This document shows, piece after piece, positions 11,826 to 25,900 of a stretch of 64,000 nt of DNA; positions within the stretch are counted from its first letter, which is position 1, and every line of letters begins with the position of its first letter. Source of the DNA: Paragordius varius (lineage: Eukaryota > Nematomorpha). The DNA is taken from NCBI GenBank assembly GCA_964247055.1, contig OZ176053.1, forward strand, positions 14,012,001 through 14,076,000. Reading direction: 5' to 3'. Made by a program: the position numbers and the translations under genes. The notes below the pieces were generated by a model, which saw nothing but the letters and a program-made list of their open reading frames with translations, made no database searches and was not told the DNA's origin.

Positions 11826-13199
11826 ACATCACCTGATCAAATTTGGATTTTAGGTAGCCATTTTTATTTTTAAAATCGTATAAAATAAATTTTTTAAATA
11901 ATTAAAAAATTCATAAATATTACATTTATAGTCCGATCCCAAAGTATTTGGGGTGATGATGGAACTACCATAGGGCTACCCAAAAAAATTATAGTGACAT
12001 CACCTGATCAAATTCGGATTTTAGGTAGCCATTTTTATTTTTAAAATCGTCTAAAATAAATTTTTTAAATATTTAAAAAATTCATAAAAATTACATTTAT
12101 ACTCCGATCTCGAAAATATTTGGGGTGATGATGGAACTACCATAGGGCTACCCAAAAAAATTATAATGACATCACCTGATCAAATTTGGATTTTAGGTAG
12201 CCATTTTTATTTTTAAAATCGTATAAAATAAATTTTTTAAATATTTAAAAAATTCATAAAAATTACATTTATACTCCGATCTCGAAAATATTTGGGGTGA
12301 TGATGGAACTACCATAGGGCTACCCAAAAAAATTATAATGACATCACCTGATCAAATTTGGATTTTAGGTAGCCATTTTTATTTTTAAAATCGTATAAAA
12401 TAAATTTTTTAAATATTTAAAAAATTCATAAAAATTACATTTATACTCCGATCTCGAAAATATTTGGGGTGATGATGGAACTACCATAGGGCTACCCAAA
12501 AAAAATTATGGTGACATCACCTGATCAAATTTGGATTTTAGGTAGCCATTTTTATTTTTAAAATCGTATAAAATAAATTTTTTAAATATTTAAAAAATTC
12601 ATAAAAATTACATTTATACTCCGATCTCGAAAATATTTGGGGTGATGATGGAACTACCATAGGGCTACCCAAAAAAATTATGGTGACATCACCTGATCAA
12701 ATTGGGATTTTAGTTAGCCATTTTTATTTTTAAAATCGTATAAAATAAATTTCTTAAATATTTAAAAAATTCATAAAAATTACATTTATACTCCGATCTC
12801 GAAAATATTTGGGGTGATGATGGAACTACCATAGGGCTACCCAAAAAAAATTATGGTGACATCACCTGATCAAATTTGGATTTTAGGTAGCCATTTTTAT
12901 TTTTAAAATCGTATAAAATAAATTTTTTAAATATTTAAAAAATTCATAAATATTACATTTATAGTCCGATCCCAAAGTATGGTGATGATGGAACTACCAT
13001 AGGGCTACCCAAAAAAAATTATGGTGACATAACCTGATCAAATTTGGATTTTAGGTAGCCATTTTTATTTTTAAAATCGTATAAAATAAATTTTTTAAAT
13101 ATTTAAAAAATTCAAAAAAATTACATTTATAGTCCGATCTCGACAATATTTGGGGTGATGATGGAATTACCATAGGGCTACCCAAAAAAAATTATGGTG
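11826..13199. repeat. Eight-monomer module, copy 3
   Basis: Same order as copy 2, offset 2,396 bp; markers 9619 to 12015 (AATTCGG), 9184 to 11580 (short unit) and 10571 to 12967 (CGATCCCAAAG) agree exactly. Its last unit has TTTATAGTCCGATCTCGAC where copy 2 has TTTATACTCC; the same change appears near 22550 and 27365. Confidence 0.87.
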
Positions 13200-16115
13200 A
13201 CATCACCTGATCAAATTTGGATTTTAAGTAGCCATTTTTATTTTTAATATCGTATAAAATAAATTTTTTAAATATTTAAAAAATTCATAAAAATTACATT
13301 TATACTCCGATCTCGACAATATTTGGGGTGATGATGGAATTACCTTAGGACTACCCAAAAAAAATTATGGTGACATCACCTGATCAAATTTGGATTTTAG
13401 GTAGCCATTTTTATTTTTAAAATCGTATAAAATAAATTTTTTAAATATTTAAAAAATTCATAAAAATTACATTTATACTCCGATCTCGAAAATATCTTAG
13501 GTGATGATGGAACTACCATAGGGCTACCCAAAAAAAATTATGGCGACATCACCTGATGAAATTTGGATTTTAGGTAGCCATTTTTATTTTTAAAATCGTA
13601 TAAAATAAATTTTTTAAATAATTAAAAAATTCATAAATATTACATTTATAGTCCGATCCCAAAGTATTTGGGGTGATGATCGAACTACCATAGGGCTACC
13701 CAAAAAAATTATAGTGACATCACCTGATCAAATTCGGATTTTAGGTAGCCATTTTTATTTTTAAAATCGTCTAAAATAAATTTTTTAAATATTTAAAAAA
13801 TTCATAAAAATTACATTTATACTCCGATCTCGAAAATATTTGGGGTGATGATGGAACTACCATAGGGCTACCCAAAAAAAATTATGGTGACATCACCTGA
13901 TCAAATTTGGATTTTAGGTAGCCATTTTTATTTTTAAAATCGTATAAAATAAATTTTTTAAATAATTAAAAAATTCATAAATATTACATTTATAGTCCGA
14001 TCCCAAAGTATTTGGGGTGATGATGGAACTACCATAGGGCTACGCAAAAAAATTATAGTGACATCACCTGATCAAATTCGGATTTTAGGTAGCCATTTTT
14101 ATTTTTAAAATCGTCTAAAATAAATTTTTTAAATATTTAAAAAATTCATAAAAATTACATTTATACTCCGATCTCGAAAATATTTGGGGTGATGATGGAA
14201 CTACCATAGGGCTACCCAAAAAAATTATAATGACATCACCTGATCAAATTTGGATTTTAGGTAGCCATTTTTATTTTTAAAATCGTATAAAATAAATTTT
14301 TTAAATATTAAAAAATTCATAAAAATTACATTTATACTCCGATCTCGAAAATATTTGGGGTGATGATGGAACTATCATAGGGCTACCCAAAAAAATTATA
14401 GTGACATCACCTGCTCAAATTTGGATTTTAGGTAGCCATTTTTATTTTTAATATCGTATAAAATAAATTTTTTAAATATTTAAAAAATTCATAAAAATTA
14501 CATTTATACTCCGATCTCGAAAATATTTGGGGTGATGATGGAACTACCATAGGGCTACCCAAAAAAATTATAATGACATCACCTGATCTTGGATTTTAGG
14601 TAGCCATTTTTATTTTTAAAATCGTATAAAATAAATTTTTTAAATATTTAAAAAATTCATAAAAATTACATTTATACTCCGATCTCGACAATATTTGGGG
14701 TGATGATGGAACTACCATAGGGCTACCCAAAAAAATTATAATGACATCACCTGATCAAATTTGGATTTTAAGTAGCCATTTTTATTTTTAATATCGTATA
14801 AAATAAATTTTTTAAATATTTAAAAAATTCATAAAATTTATACTCCGATCTCGACAATATTTGGGGTGATGATGGAACTACCATAGGGCTACCCAAAAAA
14901 ATTATAATGACATCACCTGATCAAATTTGGATTTTAGGTAGCCATTTTTATTTTTAAAATCGTATAAAATAAATTTTTTAAATATTTAAAAAATTCATAA
15001 AAATTACATTTATACTCCGATCTCGAAAATATTTGGGGTGATGATGGAACTACCATAGGGCTACCCAAAAAAAATTATGGTGACATCACCTGATCAAATT
15101 TGGATTTTAGGTAGCCATTTTTATTTTTAAAATCGTATAAAATAAATTTTTTAAATAATTAAAAAATTCATAAATATTACATTTATAGTCCGATCCCAAA
15201 GTATTTGGGGTGATGATGGAACTACCATAGGGCTACCCAAAAAAATTATAGTGACATCACCTGATCAAATTCGGATTTTAGGTAGCCATTTTTATTTTTA
15301 AAATCGTCTAAAATAAATTTTTTAAATATTTAAAAAATTCATAAAAATTACATTTATACTCCGATCTCGAAAATATTTGGGGTGATGATGGAACTACCAT
15401 AGGGCTACCCAAAAAAATTATAATGACATCACCTGATCAAATTTGGATTTTAGGTAGCCATTTTTATTTTTAAAATCGTATAAAATAAATTTTTTAAATA
15501 TTTAAAAAATTCATAAAAATTACATTTATACTCCGATCTCGAAAATATTTGGGGTGATGATGGAACTACCATAGGGCTACCCAAAAAAATTATAATGACA
15601 TCACCTGATCAAATTTGGATTTTAGGTAGCCATTTTTATTTTTAAAATCGTATAAAATAAATTTTTTAAATATTTAAAAAATTCATAAAAATTACATTTA
15701 TACTCCGATCTCGAAAATATTTGGGGTGATGATGGAACTACCATAGGGCTACCCAAAAAAAATTATGGTGACATCACCTGATCAAATTTGGATTTTAGGT
15801 AGCCATTTTTATTTTTAAAATCGTATAAAATAAATTTTTTAAATATTTAAAAAATTCATAAAAATTACATTTATACTCCGATCTCGAAAATATTTGGGGT
15901 GATGATGGAACTACCATAGGGCTACCCAAAAAAATTATGGTGACATCACCTGATCAAATTGGGATTTTAGTTAGCCATTTTTATTTTTAAAATCGTATAA
16001 AATAAATTTCTTAAATATTTAAAAAATTCATAAAAATTACATTTATACTCCGATCTCGAAAATATTTGGGGTGATGATGGAACTACCATAGGGCTACCCA
16101 AAAAAAATTATGGTG
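13200..16115. repeat. 2,916-bp (17-monomer) higher-order unit, copy 1
   Basis: Tandem with 16116-19031. Markers 2,916 bp apart include CCTTAGGACT (13345, 16261), ATATCTTAGG (13496, 16412), GATGATCGAAC (13681, 16597), CTACGCAAA (14044, 16960), GATCTTGG (14588, 17504) and AATTGGG (15961, 18877). I saw no difference between the copies at the landmarks compared. It contains a cut-short module copy at 15083-16115 (six of eight units), ended by the duplication junction. Confidence 0.9.
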
Positions 16116-19031
16116 ACATCACCTGATCAAATTTGGATTTTAAGTAGCCATTTTTATTTTTAATATCGTATAAAATAAATTTTTTAAATATTTAAAAAAT
16201 TCATAAAAATTACATTTATACTCCGATCTCGACAATATTTGGGGTGATGATGGAATTACCTTAGGACTACCCAAAAAAAATTATGGTGACATCACCTGAT
16301 CAAATTTGGATTTTAGGTAGCCATTTTTATTTTTAAAATCGTATAAAATAAATTTTTTAAATATTTAAAAAATTCATAAAAATTACATTTATACTCCGAT
16401 CTCGAAAATATCTTAGGTGATGATGGAACTACCATAGGGCTACCCAAAAAAAATTATGGCGACATCACCTGATGAAATTTGGATTTTAGGTAGCCATTTT
16501 TATTTTTAAAATCGTATAAAATAAATTTTTTAAATAATTAAAAAATTCATAAATATTACATTTATAGTCCGATCCCAAAGTATTTGGGGTGATGATCGAA
16601 CTACCATAGGGCTACCCAAAAAAATTATAGTGACATCACCTGATCAAATTCGGATTTTAGGTAGCCATTTTTATTTTTAAAATCGTCTAAAATAAATTTT
16701 TTAAATATTTAAAAAATTCATAAAAATTACATTTATACTCCGATCTCGAAAATATTTGGGGTGATGATGGAACTACCATAGGGCTACCCAAAAAAAATTA
16801 TGGTGACATCACCTGATCAAATTTGGATTTTAGGTAGCCATTTTTATTTTTAAAATCGTATAAAATAAATTTTTTAAATAATTAAAAAATTCATAAATAT
16901 TACATTTATAGTCCGATCCCAAAGTATTTGGGGTGATGATGGAACTACCATAGGGCTACGCAAAAAAATTATAGTGACATCACCTGATCAAATTCGGATT
17001 TTAGGTAGCCATTTTTATTTTTAAAATCGTCTAAAATAAATTTTTTAAATATTTAAAAAATTCATAAAAATTACATTTATACTCCGATCTCGAAAATATT
17101 TGGGGTGATGATGGAACTACCATAGGGCTACCCAAAAAAATTATAATGACATCACCTGATCAAATTTGGATTTTAGGTAGCCATTTTTATTTTTAAAATC
17201 GTATAAAATAAATTTTTTAAATATTAAAAAATTCATAAAAATTACATTTATACTCCGATCTCGAAAATATTTGGGGTGATGATGGAACTATCATAGGGCT
17301 ACCCAAAAAAATTATAGTGACATCACCTGCTCAAATTTGGATTTTAGGTAGCCATTTTTATTTTTAATATCGTATAAAATAAATTTTTTAAATATTTAAA
17401 AAATTCATAAAAATTACATTTATACTCCGATCTCGAAAATATTTGGGGTGATGATGGAACTACCATAGGGCTACCCAAAAAAATTATAATGACATCACCT
17501 GATCTTGGATTTTAGGTAGCCATTTTTATTTTTAAAATCGTATAAAATAAATTTTTTAAATATTTAAAAAATTCATAAAAATTACATTTATACTCCGATC
17601 TCGACAATATTTGGGGTGATGATGGAACTACCATAGGGCTACCCAAAAAAATTATAATGACATCACCTGATCAAATTTGGATTTTAAGTAGCCATTTTTA
17701 TTTTTAATATCGTATAAAATAAATTTTTTAAATATTTAAAAAATTCATAAAATTTATACTCCGATCTCGACAATATTTGGGGTGATGATGGAACTACCAT
17801 AGGGCTACCCAAAAAAATTATAATGACATCACCTGATCAAATTTGGATTTTAGGTAGCCATTTTTATTTTTAAAATCGTATAAAATAAATTTTTTAAATA
17901 TTTAAAAAATTCATAAAAATTACATTTATACTCCGATCTCGAAAATATTTGGGGTGATGATGGAACTACCATAGGGCTACCCAAAAAAAATTATGGTGAC
18001 ATCACCTGATCAAATTTGGATTTTAGGTAGCCATTTTTATTTTTAAAATCGTATAAAATAAATTTTTTAAATAATTAAAAAATTCATAAATATTACATTT
18101 ATAGTCCGATCCCAAAGTATTTGGGGTGATGATGGAACTACCATAGGGCTACCCAAAAAAATTATAGTGACATCACCTGATCAAATTCGGATTTTAGGTA
18201 GCCATTTTTATTTTTAAAATCGTCTAAAATAAATTTTTTAAATATTTAAAAAATTCATAAAAATTACATTTATACTCCGATCTCGAAAATATTTGGGGTG
18301 ATGATGGAACTACCATAGGGCTACCCAAAAAAATTATAATGACATCACCTGATCAAATTTGGATTTTAGGTAGCCATTTTTATTTTTAAAATCGTATAAA
18401 ATAAATTTTTTAAATATTTAAAAAATTCATAAAAATTACATTTATACTCCGATCTCGAAAATATTTGGGGTGATGATGGAACTACCATAGGGCTACCCAA
18501 AAAAATTATAATGACATCACCTGATCAAATTTGGATTTTAGGTAGCCATTTTTATTTTTAAAATCGTATAAAATAAATTTTTTAAATATTTAAAAAATTC
18601 ATAAAAATTACATTTATACTCCGATCTCGAAAATATTTGGGGTGATGATGGAACTACCATAGGGCTACCCAAAAAAAATTATGGTGACATCACCTGATCA
18701 AATTTGGATTTTAGGTAGCCATTTTTATTTTTAAAATCGTATAAAATAAATTTTTTAAATATTTAAAAAATTCATAAAAATTACATTTATACTCCGATCT
18801 CGAAAATATTTGGGGTGATGATGGAACTACCATAGGGCTACCCAAAAAAATTATGGTGACATCACCTGATCAAATTGGGATTTTAGTTAGCCATTTTTAT
18901 TTTTAAAATCGTATAAAATAAATTTCTTAAATATTTAAAAAATTCATAAAAATTACATTTATACTCCGATCTCGAAAATATTTGGGGTGATGATGGAACT
19001 ACCATAGGGCTACCCAAAAAAAATTATGGTG
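16116..19031. repeat. 2,916-bp higher-order unit, copy 2
   Basis: Second tandem copy of 13200-16115. The junction lies between the last unit-specific difference at about 16090 and AAGTAGCC near 16141. Its left edge is also the left edge of a homology at offset 11,492 bp that carries this sequence to 27608 and beyond (16261 to 27753, 16651 to 28143, 17504 to 28996, 18188 to 29680). Confidence 0.9.
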
Positions 19032-20210
19032 ACATCACCTGATCAAATTTGGATTTTAGGTAGCCATTTTTATTTTTAAAATCGTATAAAATAAATTTTT
19101 TAAATATTTAAAAAATTCATAAATATTACATTTATAGTCCGATCCCAAAGTATGGTGATGATGGAACTACCATAGGGCTACCCAAAAAAAATTATGGTGA
19201 CATAACCTGATCAAATTTGGATTTTAGGTAGCCATTTTTATTTTTAAAATCGTATAAAATAAATTTTTTAAATATTTAAAAAATTCAAAAAAATTACATT
19301 TATACTCCGATCTCGACAATATTTGGGGTGATGATGGAATTACCATAGGGCTACCCAAAAAAAATTATGGTGACATCACCTGATCAAATTTGGATTTTAG
19401 GTAGCCATTTTTATTTTTAATATCGTATAAAATAAATTTTTTAAATATTTAAAAAATTCATAAAAATTACATTTATACTCCGATCTCGACAATATTTGGG
19501 GTGATGATGGAACTACTAGAGGGCTACCCAAAAAAAATTATGGTCACATCACCTGATCAAATTTGGATTTTAAGTAGCCATTTTTATTTTTAATATCGTA
19601 TAAAATAAATTTTTTAAATATTTAAAAAATTCATAAAAATTACATTTATACTCCGATCTCGACAATATTTGGGGTGATGATGGAACTACTAGAGGGCTAC
19701 CCAAAAAAAATTATGGTCACATCACCTGATCAAATTTGGATTTTAAGTAGCCATTTTTATTTTTAATATCGTATAAAATAAATTTTTTAAATATTTAAAA
19801 AATTCATAAAAATTACATTTATACTCCGATCTCGAAAATATTTGGGGTGATGATGGAACTATTATAGGGCTACCCAAAAAAAATTATGGTGACATCACCT
19901 GATCAAATTTGGATTTTAAGTAGCCATTTTTATTTTTAAAATCGTATAAAATAAATTTTTTAAATATTTAAAAAATTCATAAAAATTACATTTATACTCC
20001 GATCTCGAAAATATTTGGGGTGATGATGGAACTACCATAGGGCTACCCAAAAAAAATTATGGTGACATCACCTGATCAAATTTGGATTTTAGGTAGCCAT
20101 TTTTATTTTTAAAATCGTATAAAATAAATTTTTTAAATATTTAAAAAATTCATAAAAATTACATTTATACTCCGATCTCGAAAATATTTGGGGTGATGAT
20201 GGAACTACCA

Positions 20211-20218
20211 TAGGACCC
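20211..20218. repeat. CATAGGACCC unit (3-bp deletion), marker of block Q
   Basis: GGGCTACCC is reduced to GGACCC, destroying the B element GGCTACC. Three copies exist in the window, one in each block Q copy (20211, 25173, 31703), which fixes their offsets at 4,962 and 6,530 bp. Confidence 0.88.
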
Positions 20219-21194
20219 AAAAAAATTATGGTGACATCACCTGATCAAATTTGGATTTTAGGTAGCCATTTTTATTTTTAAAATCGTATAAAATAAATTT
20301 TTTAAATATTTAAAAAATTCAAAAAAATTACATTTATACTCCGATCTCGACAATATTTGGGGTGATGATGGAACTACCATAGGGCTACCCAAAAAAAGTT
20401 ATGGTGACATCACCTGATCAAATTTGGATTTTAGTTAGCCATTTTTATTTTTAAAATCGTATAAAATAAATTTTTTAAATATTTAAAAAATTCATAAAAA
20501 TTACATTTATACTCCGATCTCGAAAATATTTGGGGTGATGATGGAACTATCATAGGGCTACCCAAAAAAATTATAGTGACATCACCTGCTCAAATTTGGA
20601 TTTTAGGTAGCCATTTTTATTTTTCAAATCGTATAAAATAAATTTTTTAAATATTTAAAAAATTCATAAAAATTATATTTATACTCCGATCTCGAAAATA
20701 TTTGGGGTGATGATGGAACTACCATAGGGCTACCCAAAAAAAATTATGGTGACATAACCTGATCAAATTTGGATTTTAGGTAGCCATTTTTATTTTTCAA
20801 ATCGTATAAAATAAATTTTTTAAATATTTAAAAAATTCATAAAAATTACATTTATACTCCGATCTCGAAAATATTTGGGGTGATGATGGAACTACCATAG
20901 GGCTACCCAAAAAAAATTATGGTGACATCACCTGATCAAATTTGGATTTTAGGTAGCCATTTTTATTTTTAAAATCGTATAAAATAAATTTTTTAAATAT
21001 TTAAAAAATTCAAAAAAATTACATTTATACTCCGATCTCGACAATATTTGGGGTGATGATGGAATTACCATAGGGCTTCCCAAAAAAAATTATGGCGACA
21101 TCACCTGATCAAATTTGGATTTTAGTTAGCCATTTTTATTTTTAAAATCGTATAAAATAAATTTTTTAAATATTTAAAAAATTCAAAAAATTAC

Positions 21195-21508
21195 AGTTAT
21201 ACTCCCATCTCGACAATATTTGGGGTGATGATGGAATTACCATAGGGCTACCCAAAAAAAATTATGGTGACATCACCTGATCAAATTTGGATTTTAGGTA
21301 GCCATTTTTATTTTTAAAATCGTATAAAATAAATTTTTTAAATATTTAAAAAATTCAAAAAAATTACATTTATACTCCGATCTCGACAATATTTGGGGTG
21401 ATGATGGAATTACCATAGGGCTTCCCAAAAAAAATTATGGCGACCATTTTTATTTTTAAAATCGTATAAAATAAATTTTTTAAATATTTAAAAAATTCAA
21501 AAAATTAC
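21195..21508. repeat. 314-bp extra segment private to block Q copy 1
   Basis: The marker ACAGTTATACTCCCATC occurs twice, at 21195 and 21509, whereas the other copies of block Q have it once (26157, 32687). The extra piece equals two monomers (345 bp) minus 31 bp. The missing 31 bp lie at 21443-21445, where GGCGA runs straight into CCATTTTT, skipping CATCACCTGATC through TTAGTTAG. It is best read as a two-monomer duplication plus a deletion at a one-base match. Confidence 0.85.
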
Positions 21509-22150
21509 AGTTATACTCCCATCTCGACAATATTTGGGGTGATGATGGAATTACCATAGGGCTACCCAAAAAAAATTATGGTGACATCACCTGATCAAAT
21601 TTGGATTTTAGGTAGCCATTTTTATTTTTAAAATCGTATAAAATAAATTTTTTAAATATTTAAAAAATTCAAAAAATTACATTTATACTCCGATCTCGAC
21701 AATATTTGGGGTGATGATGGAATTACCATAGGGCTACCCAAAAAAAATTATGGTGACATCACCTGATCAAATCTGGATTTTAGGTAGCCATTTTTATTTT
21801 TAAAATCGTATAAAATAAATTTTTTAAATATTTAAAAAATTCAAAAAATTACATTTATACTCCGATCTCGAAAATATTTGGGGTGATGATGGAATTACCA
21901 TAGGGCTACCCAAAAAAAATTATGGCGACATCACCTGATCAAATCTGGATTTTAGGTAGCCATTTTTATTTTTAAAATCGTATAAAATAAATTTTTTAAA
22001 TATTTAAAAAATTCAAAAAAATTACATTTATACTCCGATCTCGACAATATTTGGGGTGATGATGGAACTACCATAGGGCTACCCAAAAAAAGTTATGGTG
22101 ACATCACCTGATCAAATTTGGATTTTAGTTAGCCATTTTTATTTTTAAAA

Positions 22151-22960
22151 TCGTATAAAATAAATTTCTTAAATATTTAAAAAATTCATAAAAATTACAT
22201 TTATACTCCGATCTCGAAAATATTTGGGGTGATGATGGAACTACCATAGGGCTACCCAAAAAAAATTATGGTGACATCACCTGATCAAATTTGGATTTTA
22301 GGTAGCCATTTTTATTTTTAAAATCGTATAAAATAAATTTTTTAAATATTTAAAAAATTCATAAATATTACATTTATAGTCCGATCCCAAAGTATGGTGA
22401 TGATGGAACTACCATAGGGCTACCCAAAAAAAATTATGGTGACATAACCTGATCAAATTTGGATTTTAGGTAGCCATTTTTATTTTTAAAATCGTATAAA
22501 ATAAATTTTTTAAATATTTAAAAAATTCAAAAAAATTACATTTATAGTCCGATCTCGACAATATTTGGGGTGATGATGGAATTACCATAGGGCTACCCAA
22601 AAAAAATTATGGTGACATCACTTGATCAAATTTGGATTTTAGGTAGCCATTTTTATTTTTAATATCGTATAAAATAAATTTTTTAAATATTTAAAAAATT
22701 CATAAAAATTACATTTATACTCCGATCTCGACAATATTTGGGGTGATGATGGAACTACTAGAGGGCTACCCAAAAAAAATTATGGTCACATCACCTGATC
22801 AAATTTGGATTTTAAGTAGCCATTTTTATTTTTAATATCGTATAAAATAAATTTTTTAAATATTTAAAAAATTCATAAAAATTACATTTATACTCCGATC
22901 TCGACAATATTTGGGGTGATGATGGAATTACCTTAGGACTACCCAAAAAAAATTATGGTG
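22151..22960. repeat. Linking segment between block Q copies 1 and 2
   Basis: AATTTCTT tail, CCCAAAGTATGG unit (22381), CATAACC unit with TAGTCCGATCTCGAC, an ACTTGATC unit, ACTACTAGAG unit and CCTTAGGACT unit (22933). From about 22.3 kb it matches 27.1-27.75 kb at offset 4,820 (28 monomers). Confidence 0.82.
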
Positions 22961-25900
22961 ACATCACCTGATCAAATTTGGATTTTAGGTAGCCATTTTT
23001 ATTTTTAAAATCGTATAAAATAAATTTTTTAAATAATTAAAAAATTCATAAATATTACATTTATAGTCCGATCCCAAAGTATTTGGGGTGATGATGGAAC
23101 TACCATAGGGCTACCCAAAAAAATTATAGTGACATCACCTGATCAAATTCGGATTTTAGGTAGCCATTTTTATTTTTAAAATCGTCTAAAATAAATTTTT
23201 TAAATATTTAAAAAATTCATAAAAATTACATTTATACTCCGATCTCGAAAATATTTGGGGTGATGATGGAACTACCATAGGGCTACCCAAAAAAATTATA
23301 ATGACATCACCTGATCAAATTTGGATTTTAGGTAGCCATTTTTATTTTTAAAATCGTATAAAATAAATTTTTTAAATATTTAAAAAATTCATAAAAATTA
23401 CATTTATACTCCGATCTCGAAAATATTTGGGGTGATGATGGAACTACCATAGGGCTACCCAAAAAAATTATAATGACATCACCTGATCAAATTTGGATTT
23501 TAGGTAGCCATTTTTATTTTTAAAATCGTATAAAATAAATTTTTTAAATATTTAAAAAATTCATAAAAATTACATTTATACTCCGATCTCGAAAATATTT
23601 GGGGTGATGATGGAACTACCATAGGGCTACCCAAAAAAAATTATGGTGACATCACCTGATCAAATTTGGATTTTAGGTAGCCATTTTTATTTTTAAAATC
23701 GTATAAAATAAATTTTTTAAATATTTAAAAAATTCATAAAAATTACATTTATACTCCGATCTCGAAAATATTTGGGGTGATGATGGAACTACCATAGGGC
23801 TACCCAAAAAAATTATGGTGACATCACCTGATCAAATTGGGATTTTAGTTAGCCATTTTTATTTTTAAAATCGTATAAAATAAATTTCTTAAATATTTAA
23901 AAAATTCATAAAAATTACATTTATACTCCGATCTCGAAAATATTTGGGGTGATGATGGAACTACCATAGGGCTACCCAAAAAAAATTATGGTGACATCAC
24001 CTGATCAAATTTGGATTTTAGGTAGCCATTTTTATTTTTAAAATCGTATAAAATAAATTTTTTAAATATTTAAAAAATTCATAAATATTACATTTATAGT
24101 CCGATCCCAAAGTATGGTGATGATGGAACTACCATAGGGCTACCCAAAAAAAATTATGGTGACATAACCTGATCAAATTTGGATTTTAGGTAGCCATTTT
24201 TATTTTTAAAATCGTATAAAATAAATTTTTTAAATATTTAAAAAATTCAAAAAAATTACATTTATACTCCGATCTCGACAATATTTGGGGTGATGATGGA
24301 ATTACCATAGGGCTACCCAAAAAAAATTATGGTGACATCACCTGATCAAATTTGGATTTTAGGTAGCCATTTTTATTTTTAATATCGTATAAAATAAATT
24401 TTTTAAATATTTAAAAAATTCATAAAAATTACATTTATACTCCGATCTCGACAATATTTGGGGTGATGATGGAACTACTAGAGGGCTACCCAAAAAAAAT
24501 TATGGTCACATCACCTGATCAAATTTGGATTTTAAGTAGCCATTTTTATTTTTAATATCGTATAAAATAAATTTTTTAAATATTTAAAAAATTCATAAAA
24601 ATTACATTTATACTCCGATCTCGACAATATTTGGGGTGATGATGGAACTACTAGAGGGCTACCCAAAAAAAATTATGGTCACATCACCTGATCAAATTTG
24701 GATTTTAAGTAGCCATTTTTATTTTTAATATCGTATAAAATAAATTTTTTAAATATTTAAAAAATTCATAAAAATTACATTTATACTCCGATCTCGAAAA
24801 TATTTGGGGTGATGATGGAACTATTATAGGGCTACCCAAAAAAAATTATGGTGACATCACCTGATCAAATTTGGATTTTAAGTAGCCATTTTTATTTTTA
24901 AAATCGTATAAAATAAATTTTTTAAATATTTAAAAAATTCATAAAAATTACATTTATACTCCGATCTCGAAAATATTTGGGGTGATGATGGAACTACCAT
25001 AGGGCTACCCAAAAAAAATTATGGTGACATCACCTGATCAAATTTGGATTTTAGGTAGCCATTTTTATTTTTAAAATCGTATAAAATAAATTTTTTAAAT
25101 ATTTAAAAAATTCATAAAAATTACATTTATACTCCGATCTCGAAAATATTTGGGGTGATGATGGAACTACCATAGGACCCAAAAAAATTATGGTGACATC
25201 ACCTGATCAAATTTGGATTTTAGGTAGCCATTTTTATTTTTAAAATCGTATAAAATAAATTTTTTAAATATTTAAAAAATTCAAAAAAATTACATTTATA
25301 CTCCGATCTCGACAATATTTGGGGTGATGATGGAACTACCATAGGGCTACCCAAAAAAAGTTATGGTGACATCACCTGATCAAATTTGGATTTTAGTTAG
25401 CCATTTTTATTTTTAAAATCGTATAAAATAAATTTTTTAAATATTTAAAAAATTCATAAAAATTACATTTATACTCCGATCTCGAAAATATTTGGGGTGA
25501 TGATGGAACTATCATAGGGCTACCCAAAAAAATTATAGTGACATCACCTGCTCAAATTTGGATTTTAGGTAGCCATTTTTATTTTTCAAATCGTATAAAA
25601 TAAATTTTTTAAATATTTAAAAAATTCATAAAAATTATATTTATACTCCGATCTCGAAAATATTTGGGGTGATGATGGAACTACCATAGGGCTACCCAAA
25701 AAAAATTATGGTGACATAACCTGATCAAATTTGGATTTTAGGTAGCCATTTTTATTTTTCAAATCGTATAAAATAAATTTTTTAAATATTTAAAAAATTC
25801 ATAAAAATTACATTTATACTCCGATCTCGAAAATATTTGGGGTGATGATGGAACTACCATAGGGCTACCCAAAAAAAATTATGGTGACATCACCTGATCA

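Larger units (their letters stand above)
17999..22150. repeat. Segmental block Q, copy 1 (~4.15 kb)
   Basis: It begins with module copy 5 (17999-19372) and goes on through ACTACTAGAG units, an ACTATTATAGG unit, the CATAGGACCC unit (3-bp deletion, 20209), CCTGCTC, TTTTTCAAATCG and GGGCTTCCC units, and AAATCTGG units. It matches 22961-26800 at offset 4,962 up to about 21200 and at 4,648 thereafter, and 29491-33190 at 11,492 then 11,178. The change of offset is due to a 314-bp extra stretch found only here. Confidence 0.9.

Noticed and set aside
13553-13575. Hammerhead ribozyme core (CTGATGA created by one base change, also near 16470 and 27962)
   Set aside because: The three CTGATGA units are copies of one variant. 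The only GAAA lies about 100 bases away, and I could not draw the needed helix between them; other units read CTGATCA.
21441-21445. Insertion site of a foreign element at the GGCGA/CCATT junction
   Set aside because: Both sides are ordinary monomer sequence; it is a 31-bp deletion within a two-monomer duplication, not an insertion.
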